Part shown: positions 42,714 to 54,842 of the stretch, one piece after another
Layout of the letters: every line of letters begins with the position of its first letter
Position numbering within the stretch: position 1 is the stretch's first letter
Assembly (NCBI RefSeq): GCF_001278075.1
Contig: NZ_CP011340.1
Span: 6,445,501 to 6,509,500, forward strand
Reading direction: 5' to 3'
Length of the DNA stretch: 64,000 nucleotides
Source: Streptomyces pristinaespiralis
GTDB lineage: Bacteria > Actinomycetota > Actinomycetes > Streptomycetales > Streptomycetaceae
The notes under the pieces: model-generated
What the model was told of the DNA's origin: nothing
The model's database searches: none
What the model saw: the letters and a program-made list of their open reading frames with translations, nothing else
Made by a program: the position numbers and the translations under genes

Positions 42714-43294
42714 CCCGCCATGCAGAGGCCCGGCCTCGGCGTTGCCCCTGCCGTGGGCCCAAGCCCGCGCTCCCCGGCGCGCGGCGTCCCGGCCCGCTTC
42801 TCCGACCGTGCGGCAGGCGAGCCCACTCCCGGCCGCAGCGGCCCGGTCCACACCGCTGGCGCTGCCGCCGGCCGGCCCGCGCCGCCCGGCGGGCGCAGCG
42901 GCCGGGACTGCGCCTTCAGTCCCGCGGCAGGCGAGCGCACCTCTGGGCGCAACGCCCGGTCCACGCCGATGACGCTGCCGTAGGCACCTGACCCTGCGCA
43001 GCTGAGCTGTGGCGGCCCGGCCTGCCCCCGGCTGTCTGGCAGCAGCCGCACGGCGTCGACAGTGCGGCAGGCCGACCCGGCACCCCCGCCGCGCGGCGGC
43101 CCGGTCCACGCCGCTCACGTTGCCGCCGGCCGAGCCCGCGCCGCCCGGCGGGTGCGGCGACCGGGCCTGCGCTCCCCGGCAGTGCGGCAGGCGAGCGTAC
43201 CCCCTGCCGCGGGCAGGCCCCGCCCGACCTGGTCACTTGACCTCTGCTTTACCTCGGCCTTTACCTTTACTTGGTCTTTCATGTACCTTCTTTA

Positions 43295-43440
43295 CGCGGA
43301 GGGGAGTACTCCCGACTCGCGGCGTGCCCGTCAATACGGACCGACAGACAGGTCCCGGGGCGTCGGCCCGTGGCGCACGCCCGGGTGGAGGAGACCTCCG
43401 GCAGCGACGACGCTGATCAGTAGCCGTACGACGCCGGAGG
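43295..43440 (+). ncRNA. yybP-ykoY-type manganese riboswitch leader of terC
   Basis: GGGGAGTA (43301-43308), the hallmark loop of the yybP-ykoY family, is followed by CTCCC. Later pairings are GGCGTGC (43321-43327) with GCACGCC (43375-43381), CCGAC with GTCGG (43341-43345/43362-43366) and GGAGG with CCTCC (43387-43391/43395-43399). CCTCCGGC (43395-43402) is exactly complementary to the ribosome binding region GCCGGAGG (43433-43440) of terC. This suggests control of translation. The family is known to sense Mn2+ and to lie before TerC-type genes. Confidence 0.75.
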
Positions 43441-43444
43441 CGCA

Positions 43445-44431
43445 GTGGACGTTTCAATGAACCTCTGGGTGCTGACCATTCTCGGTCTGAGCGCCCTCAT
43501 CGCGGTCGACTTCTTCATCGGGCGGAAGCCCCACGACGTGTCGATCAAGGAAGCCGGCATCTGGACCGTGGTCTGGATCGCGCTGGCCGCGCTCTTCGGT
43601 CTCGGCCTGCTGTTCGCCGGTGAGAGCCAGGCGTCAGGCGAGTTCTTCGCCGGCTTCATCACCGAGAAGTCGCTGAGCGTCGACAACCTCTTCGTCTTCG
43701 TCCTGATCATGGCGAAGTTCGCGGTGCCGTCCCACCTCCAGCAGCGGGTGCTGCTGATCGGTGTGCTCATCGCCCTGGTGCTGCGCGCCATATTCATCGC
43801 CGCCGGTGCGGCGATCATCGCCAGCTTCTCCTGGGTCTTCTACATCTTCGGCGCGTTCCTGATCTACACCGCCTGGAAGCTCATCCAGGAGGCGCGGTCG
43901 GACGAGGAGGAGGAGTTCGAGGAGAACAAGCTCCTCAAGTCGATCGAGCACCGCTTCGGCGTCGCCGACAAGTACCACGGCACCAAGCTCTTCATCCGTA
44001 ACAACGGGAAGCGCATCCTGACGCCGCTGATGGTCGTCATGCTCGCCATCGGCACCACCGATGTGCTCTTCGCGCTGGACTCGATCCCCGCGATCTTCGG
44101 TCTGACCCAGGACCCGTACATCGTCTTCACGGCGAACGCCTTCGCCCTGATGGGTCTGCGGCAGCTGTACTTCCTCATCGGCGGACTGCTCAAGAAGCTG
44201 GTCCACCTCAGCTACGGCCTGTCGGTGATCCTCGGATTCATCGGTGTGAAGCTGGTGTTGCACGCCCTGCACGAGAGCGGTGTGCACGTCCCGGAGATCT
44301 CCATCCCGGTCTCGCTGGCGGTGATCTGTGGCGTGCTGATCATCACCACGGTCACCAGCCTGATCGCCTCCAAGAAGCAGGCGGAGCGTGAGGCGGCCGA
44401 GGGCACGCAGAAGGACAGCATCGAGGCCTGA
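43445..44431 (+). CDS. TerC family integral membrane protein
   Basis: A 328-residue membrane protein with about nine helices. The helices carry the conserved acidic sites of TerC proteins (ALIAVDFFIGRKPHD, SVDNLFVFVLIM, TTDVLFALDSIPAIFG), which are thought to handle metal ions. A cytoplasmic acidic loop (RSDEEEEFEENK) lies in the middle. TerC proteins are implicated in manganese export or in loading exoenzymes with metal. GTG 43445 (VDVSMN) follows GGAGG at 4 bases. The gene lies directly behind a manganese-riboswitch-like leader and a strong terminator follows it. Confidence 0.92.
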   Translation: MDVSMNLWVLTILGLSALIAVDFFIGRKPHDVSIKEAGIWTVVWIALAALFGLGLLFAGESQASGEFFAGFITEKSLSVDNLFVFVLIMAKFAVPSHLQQRVLLIGVLIALVLRAIFIAAGAAIIASFSWVFYIFGAFLIYTAWKLIQEARSDEEEEFEENKLLKSIEHRFGVADKYHGTKLFIRNNGKRILTPLMVVMLAIGTTDVLFALDSIPAIFGLTQDPYIVFTANAFALMGLRQLYFLIGGLLKKLVHLSYGLSVILGFIGVKLVLHALHESGVHVPEISIPVSLAVICGVLIITTVTSLIASKKQAEREAAEGTQKDSIEA

Positions 44432-44474
44432 GCCTGACGGTCTGCGCATACCGCGCAGCCCGCGGAACACGCAC

Positions 44475-44511
44475 CGGCGGGTGCGGACGGCAGCACCGTC
44501 CGCACCCGCCG
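44475..44511 (+). terminator. Strong hairpin terminator after terC
   Basis: A 16-bp perfect stem (CGGCGGGTGCGGACGG with its complement) has a CAGCA loop and is followed by T-rich TCGTTCGTT. It begins 44 bases after the terC stop. Confidence 0.9.
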
Positions 44512-44578
44512 TCGTTCGTTGCCCGGCACCTCGTACTGTGACCGTGCCCCACGACAACACCCGGCCGAGACCGAGGAC

Positions 44579-45238
44579 GTGATCGTCATCGCCGTACGTA
44601 CAGGCGTGAAGGAGCCCCTGCCCGCGCTGCGGCTGTACCGGTCCGTCGGGCAGCCGCGAGCAGCCGTCCTGCTGCTGCACGGCGGCCGCGCCGACGCTCT
44701 GGAGCCACCGCCCGCCCTCAACCTCCCGCTCGCGCGGATGAGGCCGTTCGTACGGGCCATAGGCCGCGCCACGGCCGGCCGGCCCGTGGCGCTGGGCCGG
44801 GTCCGCTACGGCCACCGCGGCTGGAACGGCGAGCGCGCCGACGCCGCCCGTGACGCCCGACTGGCGATGGACGAACTGGCCACACTGGCCGGTGCCGTGC
44901 CGACGGTCCTGGTGGGCCACTCCATGGGCGCACGGGCCGCCCTGCACGCGGCGGGCCACCCGCAGGTGAAAGCGGTCGTGGGCCTCGCCCCCTGGTGCCC
45001 GCCGGAGGACCCGGTCGACCACCTCGCCGGCAGGACCGTGGTGCTGCTGCACGGGGACCGCGACCGGATCACCGACCCGGCGCAGACGTGGGCCTTCGCC
45101 GCACGGGCCCGAGCAGCGGGCGCCGACGTCCGCGAACTGCCGATGCCCGGGGGTGACCATGCGATGCTCCGCGGCGCGGCCGACTGGCACGCGCACACCA
45201 CACGCCTGGTGCTCGAACTGCTCGGCACCGCAAGCTGA
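44579..45238 (+). CDS. Alpha/beta hydrolase
   Basis: A 219-residue hydrolase. The nucleophile elbow is VGHSMGA (G-x-S-x-G). The acidic residue is in LLHGDRDRITDP and the catalytic His in MPGGDHAML. The oxyanion-side VLLLHGGRADA is near the start. The order is that of the dienelactone hydrolase/lysophospholipase-like group. The substrate is unknown. GTG 44579 (VIVIAVRTG) is the best start, but the ribosome binding site is weak, so a later start is possible. Confidence 0.75.
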   Translation: MIVIAVRTGVKEPLPALRLYRSVGQPRAAVLLLHGGRADALEPPPALNLPLARMRPFVRAIGRATAGRPVALGRVRYGHRGWNGERADAARDARLAMDELATLAGAVPTVLVGHSMGARAALHAAGHPQVKAVVGLAPWCPPEDPVDHLAGRTVVLLHGDRDRITDPAQTWAFAARARAAGADVRELPMPGGDHAMLRGAADWHAHTTRLVLELLGTAS

Positions 45239-45299
45239 CCGGCCTCGCACGGACGGGCCGCCGCCTGCCGTCGCTGCCGACGTCGGACCGGCGACTGCC

Positions 45300-45419
45300 C
45301 GGCTGCTCCGGCCCCTGCCGTCACGCCGACGGCTGCCCCCCGGCCTGCCGCCGTACCAGCGGCTGCTCCGCCGCCTGCCGTCCTACCGGCGGCTGCTCCC
45401 GCCGCCTGGCGTCAGGTCG
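45300..45419. repeat. 30-bp tandem repeat, four units
   Basis: CGGCTGCTCC-type unit starts lie at 45300, 45330, 45360 and 45390, each exactly 30 bases with about half to two thirds of the positions shared. It fills most of the gap between the hydrolase and the convergent MBL-fold gene. Confidence 0.8.
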
Positions 45420-45483
45420 GTGGGAGCCCGGCAGCTCCCACCGCCTCCCGTCGGGCCGGACAGACAGGCAGGGGACGGCCGTC

Positions 45484-46140
45484 CTACCAGCCGCGTGCCC
45501 GCCACTCGGCCAGATGCGGCCGCTCCTCGCCCAGGCTGGTGTCCTTGCCGTGCCCCGGGTAGACCCAGGTCTCGTCGGGGAGGCGGGCGAACAGCTTCTC
45601 CTCGACGCCGTCGAGCAGGCTCGTGAACGCCTTCGGGTCGTCGCGGGTGTTGCCCACGCCGCCCGGGAACAGGCAGTCACCGGTGAAGACGTGCGGGTGG
45701 CCGTGCGGGTCGTCGTAGACGAGCACGATGGAACCCGGAGTGTGACCGACGAGGTGACGGGCGGTCAGCTCCACCCGCCCCACCCGGATCGTGTCGCCGT
45801 CGTCGACGGGCACGTCGGTGGGGACGGGGATGCCGTCCGCGTCATGACGCCCGGCGTAGGTACGCGCGCCGGTCGCCCGCACCACCTCCTCCAGCGCCTG
45901 CCAGTGGTCGCCGTGCCGGTGCGTGGTCACGACGGAGGCGATGGAGTCGTCGCCGATCAGCTGCAGCAGTGTCTCCGGGTCGGCCGCGGCGTCGATCAGC
46001 AACTGCTCGCCAGTGGCCCTGCAGCGCAACAGATAGGCGTTGTTGTCCATCGGTCCGACCGCGACCTTGGAGATCATCAGGTCGGCGAGTTCGTGCACGT
46101 CCGCCGGGCCGCCGACCTTCACCGCTCCGCTGTATGTCAT
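45484..46140 (-). CDS. MBL-fold metallo-hydrolase
   Basis: A 218-residue enzyme. The metal site is THRHGDHW (H-x-H-x-D-H), with further ligands in LVGHTPGS, FTGDCLFPGG and YPGHGKDT. The pattern is that of glyoxalase II-like/hydroxyacylglutathione hydrolases, and in actinobacteria it may act on mycothiol conjugates. It begins at ATG 46140, only 10 bases after the mycothiol-type isomerase gene, with no Shine-Dalgarno sequence. Translational coupling is likely. Confidence 0.87.
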   Translation of the reverse strand: MTYSGAVKVGGPADVHELADLMISKVAVGPMDNNAYLLRCRATGEQLLIDAAADPETLLQLIGDDSIASVVTTHRHGDHWQALEEVVRATGARTYAGRHDADGIPVPTDVPVDDGDTIRVGRVELTARHLVGHTPGSIVLVYDDPHGHPHVFTGDCLFPGGVGNTRDDPKAFTSLLDGVEEKLFARLPDETWVYPGHGKDTSLGEERPHLAEWRARGW

Positions 46141-46150
46141 GCGTCTCAGC

Positions 46151-46834
46151 CTATAGCGGGGGCAGTGCGGGGAGCGGGCCTGTGGCGCACTCCAGGGCCG
46201 AGCCGTCGCGGCGGCCGGACAGCCAGCCCAGGACGTCGGCGGGGGAGCCGGAGACGGTGACTGGTGCGCCCTCGGAACCGCCCGTACGCCACTCGCCGCC
46301 GGCGGTGACGATCCGGGTCGGCGGGACGTCGGAGCGGCCGCTCCAGCGCTCTGCCAGGAACTCGGTCTCCCGCTCGGTGAACTCCTTCGGCAGGTCCTCC
46401 AGCTCGTAGCCGGCTCCCAGGTCGACATGGTGCAGTTCGACCTCGACGAGGCGGCGGAACGGCACCCGGGCGGCGCGGTCGGTCACGCCGTTGCGCAGTT
46501 CCACGGTGCGCTCCCAGTCGCCGGAGGCGCGGCCCGCCTCCTGGAAGCGCTCGGCGGAGGCCCGCAGGTCGTCGAGCTGCTCGGGGAGCGGGCGGGGCGC
46601 GTCACGCTCGATGTCGGCGTCGCGCGCCTCACCTGTGACATACATCGGCCGGCCTTCGAGAACATTTACGAGCGCGTCGGCGTTACGGGAGATGTGGGCC
46701 AGTACATGACCTCGGGTCCAGCCCGGCAGCCGTGACGGTCCGGCCACGGCCGCGTTGTCCAGTCCGGCGGCTGCGGTGAGGAGCCGGTCCGTCGCTTCAC
46801 GTACAGAGCGCAGGTCGCTCACAGGATCGATCAT
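46151..46834 (-). CDS. Maleylpyruvate isomerase family mycothiol-dependent enzyme
   Basis: A 227-residue protein. The DinB-like four-helix part has LPGWTRGHVLAHISRNADAL and the metal-ligand RRLVEVELHHVDLG. The C-terminal MDMPI domain has PPTRIVTAGGEW and the end GSPADVLGWLSGR. Members use mycothiol for isomerisation or thiol transfer. The upstream MBL-fold partner (a possible thioesterase for mycothiol adducts) supports a detoxification pair. ATG 46834 is chosen. The track GTG at 46858 lacks a ribosome binding site. Confidence 0.88.
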   Translation of the reverse strand: MIDPVSDLRSVREATDRLLTAAAGLDNAAVAGPSRLPGWTRGHVLAHISRNADALVNVLEGRPMYVTGEARDADIERDAPRPLPEQLDDLRASAERFQEAGRASGDWERTVELRNGVTDRAARVPFRRLVEVELHHVDLGAGYELEDLPKEFTERETEFLAERWSGRSDVPPTRIVTAGGEWRTGGSEGAPVTVSGSPADVLGWLSGRRDGSALECATGPLPALPPL

Positions 46835-46893
46835 GAGGTCGACCCTAGCCCCGCCCACTCGATCGGGTGAAGGTCTCGGCGGACGTCCTGAAA

Positions 46894-46909
46894 TCGAATG
46901 CGCGTGCTA
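46894..46909 (+). promoter_or_regulatory. Degenerate LexA-box candidate upstream of uvrA
   Basis: TCGAAT-GCGC-GTGCTA matches the actinobacterial SOS box TCGAAC-N4-GTTCGA at 9 of 12 positions. It lies 122 bases before the uvrA start. A -10-like TAGGCT is at 46965-46970. Confidence 0.35.
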
Positions 46910-47030
46910 TACGCTCGGTGGAGGCATCCTTGAAAGTCAGGCATTCATCTTCTGGCGGCCCCCATAGGCTGGGAATCAGCCTCGGACGGGGGCTGTGCCT
47001 CCGCTTCTACTCAGAAAGGTGCGGACCGGC

Positions 47031-50015
<2,985 letters not shown>

Positions 50016-50061
50016 CGTGAGTGGGGGTGCGGTTCCGCTGTGCGGGGCCGCCCCCCGACCC

Positions 50062-50091
50062 TCCCCCCACGGCCCGGTGGCCGTGGGGGGA
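50062..50091 (+). terminator. Hairpin terminator after uvrA
   Basis: A 13-bp perfect stem (TCCCCCCACGGCC with GGCCGTGGGGGGA) with a CGGT loop lies 46 bases after the uvrA stop. The rest of the gap to the Rieske gene (50092-50309) shows no gene. Confidence 0.88.
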
Positions 50092-50309
50092 CAGTCGTAC
50101 CCGGCCCCTGTTCACGGGGGCTCCGCCCGCGTCGACCCTCTCCTCGACTCGACCGGGATCGCCCGGCGGCAGTGGTCGCAGCGCTCACGTCCACCCGCCC
50201 GACGCGGCGGCGATCTCCGCCGGTATCGTCGGGTCTGTCAGGGGCGGCAAGGCCCCCGGCCGACCCGCGATCTCGATCACGCCCCACTCGACCCACCCAT
50301 GGAGTCCCC

Positions 50310-50732
50310 ATGTCCCCGACCGCCCGCCGTGCCGTCCTGAAGGGCGCCGCCTTCGCCGGGGCCGCCGGGCTGGGGATCGTCGGATGTTCCACCGAATCCA
50401 AGCTGGGACACGCGGAGGTGCCCACTCCCACCGCACCCGTGGACCTGGGCCCGGCGGAAGCCGTACCGGTTGGCGGGGCCAAGCTGTACCGGGAGCAGCG
50501 TCTGATCGTGCACTGCCCCGCCAAGGGCGAGTACAAGGCCTTCAGCGCCCAGTGCACCCACGCCGGCTGCGTCCTCGACAAGGTGGAGGGCACCGAGGGC
50601 AACTGCCCCTGCCACGGCAGCCGCTTCGACGTGACGAGCGGCAAGGCACTGAAGGGTCCGGCCACCGTTCCGCTGCCCGAGGTCCCGGTCAGGGCCGAGG
50701 GCGGCAAGCTCGTCGCGGGCCCCGGCGCCTGA
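50310..50732 (+). CDS. Rieske [2Fe-2S] protein, Tat-exported and probably lipid-anchored
   Basis: A 140-residue redox protein. The N-terminus has twin Arg (TARRAVLKGAAF) and ends at IVGCSTES, a lipobox-like sequence whose Cys would be lipidated. The Rieske domain has both cluster motifs, CTHAGC and CPCHGSRF, so the [2Fe-2S] ligands are complete. ATG 50310 follows GGAG by 5 bases. It is a stand-alone Rieske protein of the arsenite oxidase/soluble type, with no partner subunit beside it. The downstream XRE gene is convergent. Confidence 0.88.
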   Translation: MSPTARRAVLKGAAFAGAAGLGIVGCSTESKLGHAEVPTPTAPVDLGPAEAVPVGGAKLYREQRLIVHCPAKGEYKAFSAQCTHAGCVLDKVEGTEGNCPCHGSRFDVTSGKALKGPATVPLPEVPVRAEGGKLVAGPGA

Positions 50733-50765
50733 CCGGCGCCACCACGCGCCTGCGGGAGACGCGGC

Positions 50766-51698
50766 TCAGTCCCAGTCCCAGGCGATGCCCAGGATCCCCG
50801 GGCGGACCCCCTGCTCCACGAGGTGCACCGTGCGGTGCCGCGCGCCGGGTGTGAGCGGCGTGCTGGCGCCCCGCGGTGCCCCTGTCGTGGCCCGGGAGAA
50901 GCGGTGGCACCGTTTGGGCAGGGCGCCCTGCTCGAAGCGCACCTGGAGCATGTACTGCCCGCCCGCGGAGCTGAAGCCGCGTACGTACTCGGTGCTCGGG
51001 CCGCCGGTCCCGTCCTCGAAACCGTAGCCGAAGACGTACGTCTCGCCCTCCCGCAGCGGGGCGTCGAAGATCAGCTCGGCGACCACGATGCCGCTCGTCC
51101 GGTCCCACCGCACCTGCCCCGGCCGGCAGTTCTCCAGGGCGCTCACCTCCACGGCCGCCGGGTCGCAGCCCCTCCCGCCGCGGTGGACGGCGAGGCAGCG
51201 GTCGACGCCGTCGCGGTGGGCCCGTACGACCTGCTGCGATTCCCGTCCCAGCAGCTGCCGCCCCGCACCGATCCGCACCCGCTCCTGGTGCCCGACGGTG
51301 TGCAGGCCGTGGCTCTGGGTGGAGCGGAGACCGGTGAGGAGCCGTTCCGCCGCGTCCAGGGATGCCTCGAGCGTGTGGTGCGGGCGGGCGGCGGGCGGCT
51401 CCGTCCCGGGGCGCCCGCCGGCCTCGCCGCTGCCGAGCAGCCGCACCAGGGAGTGGGCCGGGAGGCCGAGGACCTCCTCCAGCGCTCGCACGGCCCGCAG
51501 CGACTCGGGGCGCTGCGGGCGCCGGGCGCCCTGCTGCCAGTAACTGAGGCTCGTCACGCCGACCTTGATCCCGCGGTGGGCGAGGTGGTGCTGGACGCGC
51601 TGGAGCGGCAGGCCCCGTACGGCGAGGGCGGCGCGGAGCGCGAGATGGAAGGGGCCGGTGTGCAGCACCTGTGCCAGCTCGGCCTCGGTGTGGCCCAT
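50766..51698 (-). CDS. XRE-type helix-turn-helix protein with a large C-terminal domain
   Basis: A 310-residue protein. The N-terminal helix-turn-helix is of the XRE type ([35 protein letters not shown], in about residues 45-80). The remaining 200 residues are unusual: a helical region, then beta-rich sequence with [30 protein letters not shown] and ending IAWDWD. I do not recognise that domain. Related genes lie in the same place in other Streptomyces, from memory. It is divergent from uvrC with 220 bases between. Confidence 0.7.
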   Translation of the reverse strand: MGHTEAELAQVLHTGPFHLALRAALAVRGLPLQRVQHHLAHRGIKVGVTSLSYWQQGARRPQRPESLRAVRALEEVLGLPAHSLVRLLGSGEAGGRPGTEPPAARPHHTLEASLDAAERLLTGLRSTQSHGLHTVGHQERVRIGAGRQLLGRESQQVVRAHRDGVDRCLAVHRGGRGCDPAAVEVSALENCRPGQVRWDRTSGIVVAELIFDAPLREGETYVFGYGFEDGTGGPSTEYVRGFSSAGGQYMLQVRFEQGALPKRCHRFSRATTGAPRGASTPLTPGARHRTVHLVEQGVRPGILGIAWDWD

Positions 51699-51888
51699 GG
51701 ATTCCTCCGGGGAAAGTGGAACGCCGGACGGAAGTGTTCACATCCGGATCGGGCCGTTCACAGCGGCGCGTAACCCCGCATTGAAGCGTGTTGACCTGCC
51801 CGCGACAAGGGCCGTCGCCCTTCGTTGTCCGCGGTCCGTGGTGGCGGCGGAAGAGGGAGCGATCACACCCCCGACGGGAGTGGCCGGG

Positions 51889-51911
51889 CTGTCACTGTCC
51901 GCCAGTAGGGT
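51889..51911 (+). promoter_or_regulatory. RecA-NDp/PafBC-type damage promoter of uvrC
   Basis: CTGTCACTG (51889-51897), 8 bases, TAGGGT (51906-51911), then 7 bases to ATG 51919. One core position differs from the consensus (C for G). No ribosome binding site lies before the start, so the mRNA should be leaderless. Confidence 0.75.
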
Positions 51912-51918
51912 GGACGGC

Positions 51919-53904
51919 ATGGCCGACCCCTCCAGCTACCGCCCCAAGCCGGGACAGATCCCCGACTCGCCGGGGGTCTACCGGTTCCGTGACGAGCACC
52001 GCCGGGTGATCTACGTCGGCAAGGCCAAGAGCCTGCGCCAGCGCCTCGCCAGCTATTTCCAGGACCTGGCGAACCTGCACCCGCGCACCCGCACCATGGT
52101 CACCACCGCGGCCTCCGTCGAGTGGACGGTCGTCTCCACCGAGGTGGAGGCGCTGCAGCTGGAATACTCCTGGATCAAGGAGTACGACCCCCGGTTCAAC
52201 GTCAAGTACCGCGACGACAAGAGCTATCCGTATCTGGCGGTCACCCTCAACGAGGAGTTCCCGAGGGTGCAGGTCATGCGCGGTGCCAAGCGCAAGGGCG
52301 TGCGGTACTTCGGTCCTTACGGGCACGCCTGGGCCATCCGCGAGACCGTCGACCTGATGCTGCGCGTCTTCCCCGTGCGCACCTGCTCCGCGGGCGTCTT
52401 CCGCAACCACGTGCAGAAGGGCCGCCCCTGTCTGCTCGGTTACATCGGCAAGTGCTCCGCGCCCTGTGTGGGCCGTGTCACCCCCGAGGAGCACCGCGAA
52501 CTGGCCGAGGAGTTCTGCGACTTCATGGCCGGCCGCACCGGCACCTACATCCGCCGCCTCGAGAAGCAGATGATGGCGGCCGCCGAGGAGATGGAGTACG
52601 AGAAGGCCGCCCGGCTGCGCGACGACATAGGGGCCCTCAAGCGCGCCCTCGAGAAGAACGCGGTGGTGCTGGCCGACGCGACCGACGCCGACCTCATCGC
52701 GCTCGCGGAGGACGAGCTGGAGGCCGCCGTGCAGATCTTCCACGTCCGCGGCGGCCGCGTCCGCGGACAGCGCGGCTGGGTCACCGACAAGGTCGAGAAC
52801 GTGGACACGGCCGGCCTGGTCGAGCACGCGCTCCAGCAGCTGTACGGCGAGGAGAGCGGCGACGCGGTCCCCAAGGAGGTCCTGGTCCCCGCCCTGCCGG
52901 AGGACACGGGCGCCGTCACCGAGTGGCTGACCGGCCGGCGCGGCGCGGCCGTCTCCCTGCGCGTTCCGCAGCGCGGCGACAAGAAGGCCCTGATGGAGAC
53001 GGTCGAGCGCAACGCGCTCCAGGCCCTCGGGCTGCACAAGACCAAGCGCGCCAGCGATCTCACCACCCGCTCCCGTGCCCTGGAGGAGATCGCAGAGGCG
53101 CTCGGCCTGGACTCGGCCCCGCTGCGCATCGAGTGCTTCGACATCTCGCACCTCCAGGGCGAGGACGTGGTGGCGTCCATGGTCGTCTTCGAGGACGGCC
53201 TCGCCCGCAAGAGCGAGTACCGCCGCTTCCAGATCAAGGGCTTCGAGGGGCAGGACGACGTCCGCTCCATGCACGAGGTGATCACCCGGCGTTTCAAGCG
53301 GTACCTCGCGGAGAAGGACCGCACCGGCGAGTGGATCGGCGGTGACGACCCGGTGCACGAGGCGCTGGAGGACGACGGCCGGCCCAAGAAGTTCGCCTAC
53401 CCGCCGCAGCTGGTCGTCGTCGACGGCGGGCAGCCCCAGGTCGCCGCCGCCAAGCGCGCGCTGGACGAGCTCGGGATCGACGACGTCGCGGTCTGCGGTC
53501 TCGCCAAGCGGCTCGAGGAGGTCTGGCTGCCGCACGAGGACGATCCCGTGGTCCTGCCGCGTTCGAGCGAGGGCCTGTATCTCCTCCAGCGGGTGCGTGA
53601 CACGGCTCACGACTTCGCCATCCGCTATCAGCGCTCCAAGCGGTCCAAGCGCATCAGGACCAGCCCCCTGGACGCGGTCCCCGGTCTCGGGGAGACCAGG
53701 AAGCAGGCTCTGATCAAGCATTTCGGTTCGGTCAAGCGCCTGCGGCAGGCGACAATCGAGCAGATCTGCGAGGTTCCCGGCATGGGCCGTAAGACCGCGG
53801 AGTCGGTCGTCGTGGCCCTGGCGCAGACGGCGCCGCCCGCGCCCGCCGTGAACACCGCGACAGGAGAGATCATTGAAGAGAGCGACGGGGGCAGCACGAC
53901 ATGA
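51919..53904 (+). CDS. uvrC: Excinuclease ABC subunit C
   Basis: A 661-residue dual-incision nuclease. The GIY-YIG domain ([21 protein letters not shown], residues 16-36) opens the protein. A Cys cluster is in [32 protein letters not shown] motif follows at about 215-250. The RNase H-like domain has [20 protein letters not shown] and [17 protein letters not shown]. The two C-terminal helix-hairpin-helix motifs ([20 protein letters not shown] and [17 protein letters not shown]) are complete. It overlaps rapZ by 4 bases (ATGA). ATG 51919 fits the length and the promoter position. Confidence 0.98.
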   Translation: MADPSSYRPKPGQIPDSPGVYRFRDEHRRVIYVGKAKSLRQRLASYFQDLANLHPRTRTMVTTAASVEWTVVSTEVEALQLEYSWIKEYDPRFNVKYRDDKSYPYLAVTLNEEFPRVQVMRGAKRKGVRYFGPYGHAWAIRETVDLMLRVFPVRTCSAGVFRNHVQKGRPCLLGYIGKCSAPCVGRVTPEEHRELAEEFCDFMAGRTGTYIRRLEKQMMAAAEEMEYEKAARLRDDIGALKRALEKNAVVLADATDADLIALAEDELEAAVQIFHVRGGRVRGQRGWVTDKVENVDTAGLVEHALQQLYGEESGDAVPKEVLVPALPEDTGAVTEWLTGRRGAAVSLRVPQRGDKKALMETVERNALQALGLHKTKRASDLTTRSRALEEIAEALGLDSAPLRIECFDISHLQGEDVVASMVVFEDGLARKSEYRRFQIKGFEGQDDVRSMHEVITRRFKRYLAEKDRTGEWIGGDDPVHEALEDDGRPKKFAYPPQLVVVDGGQPQVAAAKRALDELGIDDVAVCGLAKRLEEVWLPHEDDPVVLPRSSEGLYLLQRVRDTAHDFAIRYQRSKRSKRIRTSPLDAVPGLGETRKQALIKHFGSVKRLRQATIEQICEVPGMGRKTAESVVVALAQTAPPAPAVNTATGEIIEESDGGSTT

Positions 53905-54842
53905 CTGAGCACGACGGAGACGGAGCGGCAGACGTGAGTACGGGCAACGGCACCGAGCCCCGTGAGACCACGGCGGACGTGGCCATCCCGGAGCTGGTGA
54001 TCATCTCCGGTATGTCGGGCGCGGGCCGCAGTACGGCCGCCAAGTGCCTGGAGGACCTCGGCTGGTTCGTCGTCGACAACCTGCCGCCCGCGCTGATCCC
54101 CACGATGGTGGAGCTCGGCGCCCGCTCCCAGGGCAATGTCGCCCGGATCGCGGTCGTCGTCGACGTACGCGGCCGGCGCTTCTTCGACAACCTCCGCGAG
54201 TCCCTGGCCGACCTGGACGCCAAGCAGGTCACCCGCCGGATCGTCTTCCTGGAGTCCTCGGACGACGCCCTGGTGCGCCGTTTCGAGTCGGTCCGGCGCC
54301 CGCACCCGCTGCAGGGCGACGGCCGGATCGTCGACGGCATCGCGGCCGAGCGCGACCTGCTGCGGGAGCTGCGCGGCGACGCCGACCTGGTGATCGACAC
54401 CTCCGGCCTGAACGTCCACGAGCTGCGCGCCAAGATGGATGCCCAGTTCGCGGGCGACGAGAAGCCCGAGCTGCGGGCCACGGTGATGTCGTTCGGCTTC
54501 AAGTACGGCCTGCCCGTCGACGCGGACCTCGTCGTCGACATGCGCTTCCTGCCGAACCCGCACTGGGTGCCGGAGCTGCGTCCCTTCACCGGCCTGAACG
54601 AAGAGGTGTCGAACTACGTCTTCAACCAGCCCGGCGCCAAGGAGTTCCTCGACCGCTACACCGAGCTGCTCCAGCTGATCGCCGGCGGGTACCGCCGGGA
54701 GGGCAAGCGCTATGTGACCGTCGCCGTCGGCTGCACCGGCGGCAAGCACCGCTCCGTCGCCACCTCGGAGAAGCTCGCCGCCCGTCTGTCCGCCGCCGGT
54801 GTCGAGACCGTCGTCGTCCACCGGGACCTGGGGCGCGAGTGA
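53901..54842 (+). CDS. rapZ: RapZ (YvcJ) family nucleotide-binding protein
   Basis: A 313-residue protein. The P-loop is GMSGAGRS (residues 37-44), with Arg at the usual Lys position, a common form in actinobacteria. Later blocks are [57 protein letters not shown] and [10 protein letters not shown]. The E. coli homologue is an RNase adaptor and B. subtilis YvcJ hydrolyses nucleotides. The role in Streptomyces is unclear. It is translationally coupled to uvrC (ATGA) and to yvcK (GTGA). Confidence 0.93.
   Translation: MTEHDGDGAADVSTGNGTEPRETTADVAIPELVIISGMSGAGRSTAAKCLEDLGWFVVDNLPPALIPTMVELGARSQGNVARIAVVVDVRGRRFFDNLRESLADLDAKQVTRRIVFLESSDDALVRRFESVRRPHPLQGDGRIVDGIAAERDLLRELRGDADLVIDTSGLNVHELRAKMDAQFAGDEKPELRATVMSFGFKYGLPVDADLVVDMRFLPNPHWVPELRPFTGLNEEVSNYVFNQPGAKEFLDRYTELLQLIAGGYRREGKRYVTVAVGCTGGKHRSVATSEKLAARLSAAGVETVVVHRDLGRE

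Larger units (their letters stand above)
42227..43294. other. Gene-free GC-rich repeat region upstream of terC
   Basis: About 1.07 kb (1.2 kb counting the terC leader) without a credible gene. It is built of imperfect repeats: about 95-bp units (42349-42640), a 36-bp pair (42649-42713) and scattered copies of GCGGCAGGCGAGCG and GCGGCCCGGTCCACGCCG. The reading frames through it follow GC bias only. Its last part (43246-43294) changes abruptly to a T/C-rich sequence just before the riboswitch. Confidence 0.75.

Noticed and set aside
39311..43051. A 1246-codon minus-strand frame through the repeat block
   Set aside because: It crosses the TerD-fusion gene in antisense and then the repeats. Its repeated peptides reflect the DNA repeats only.
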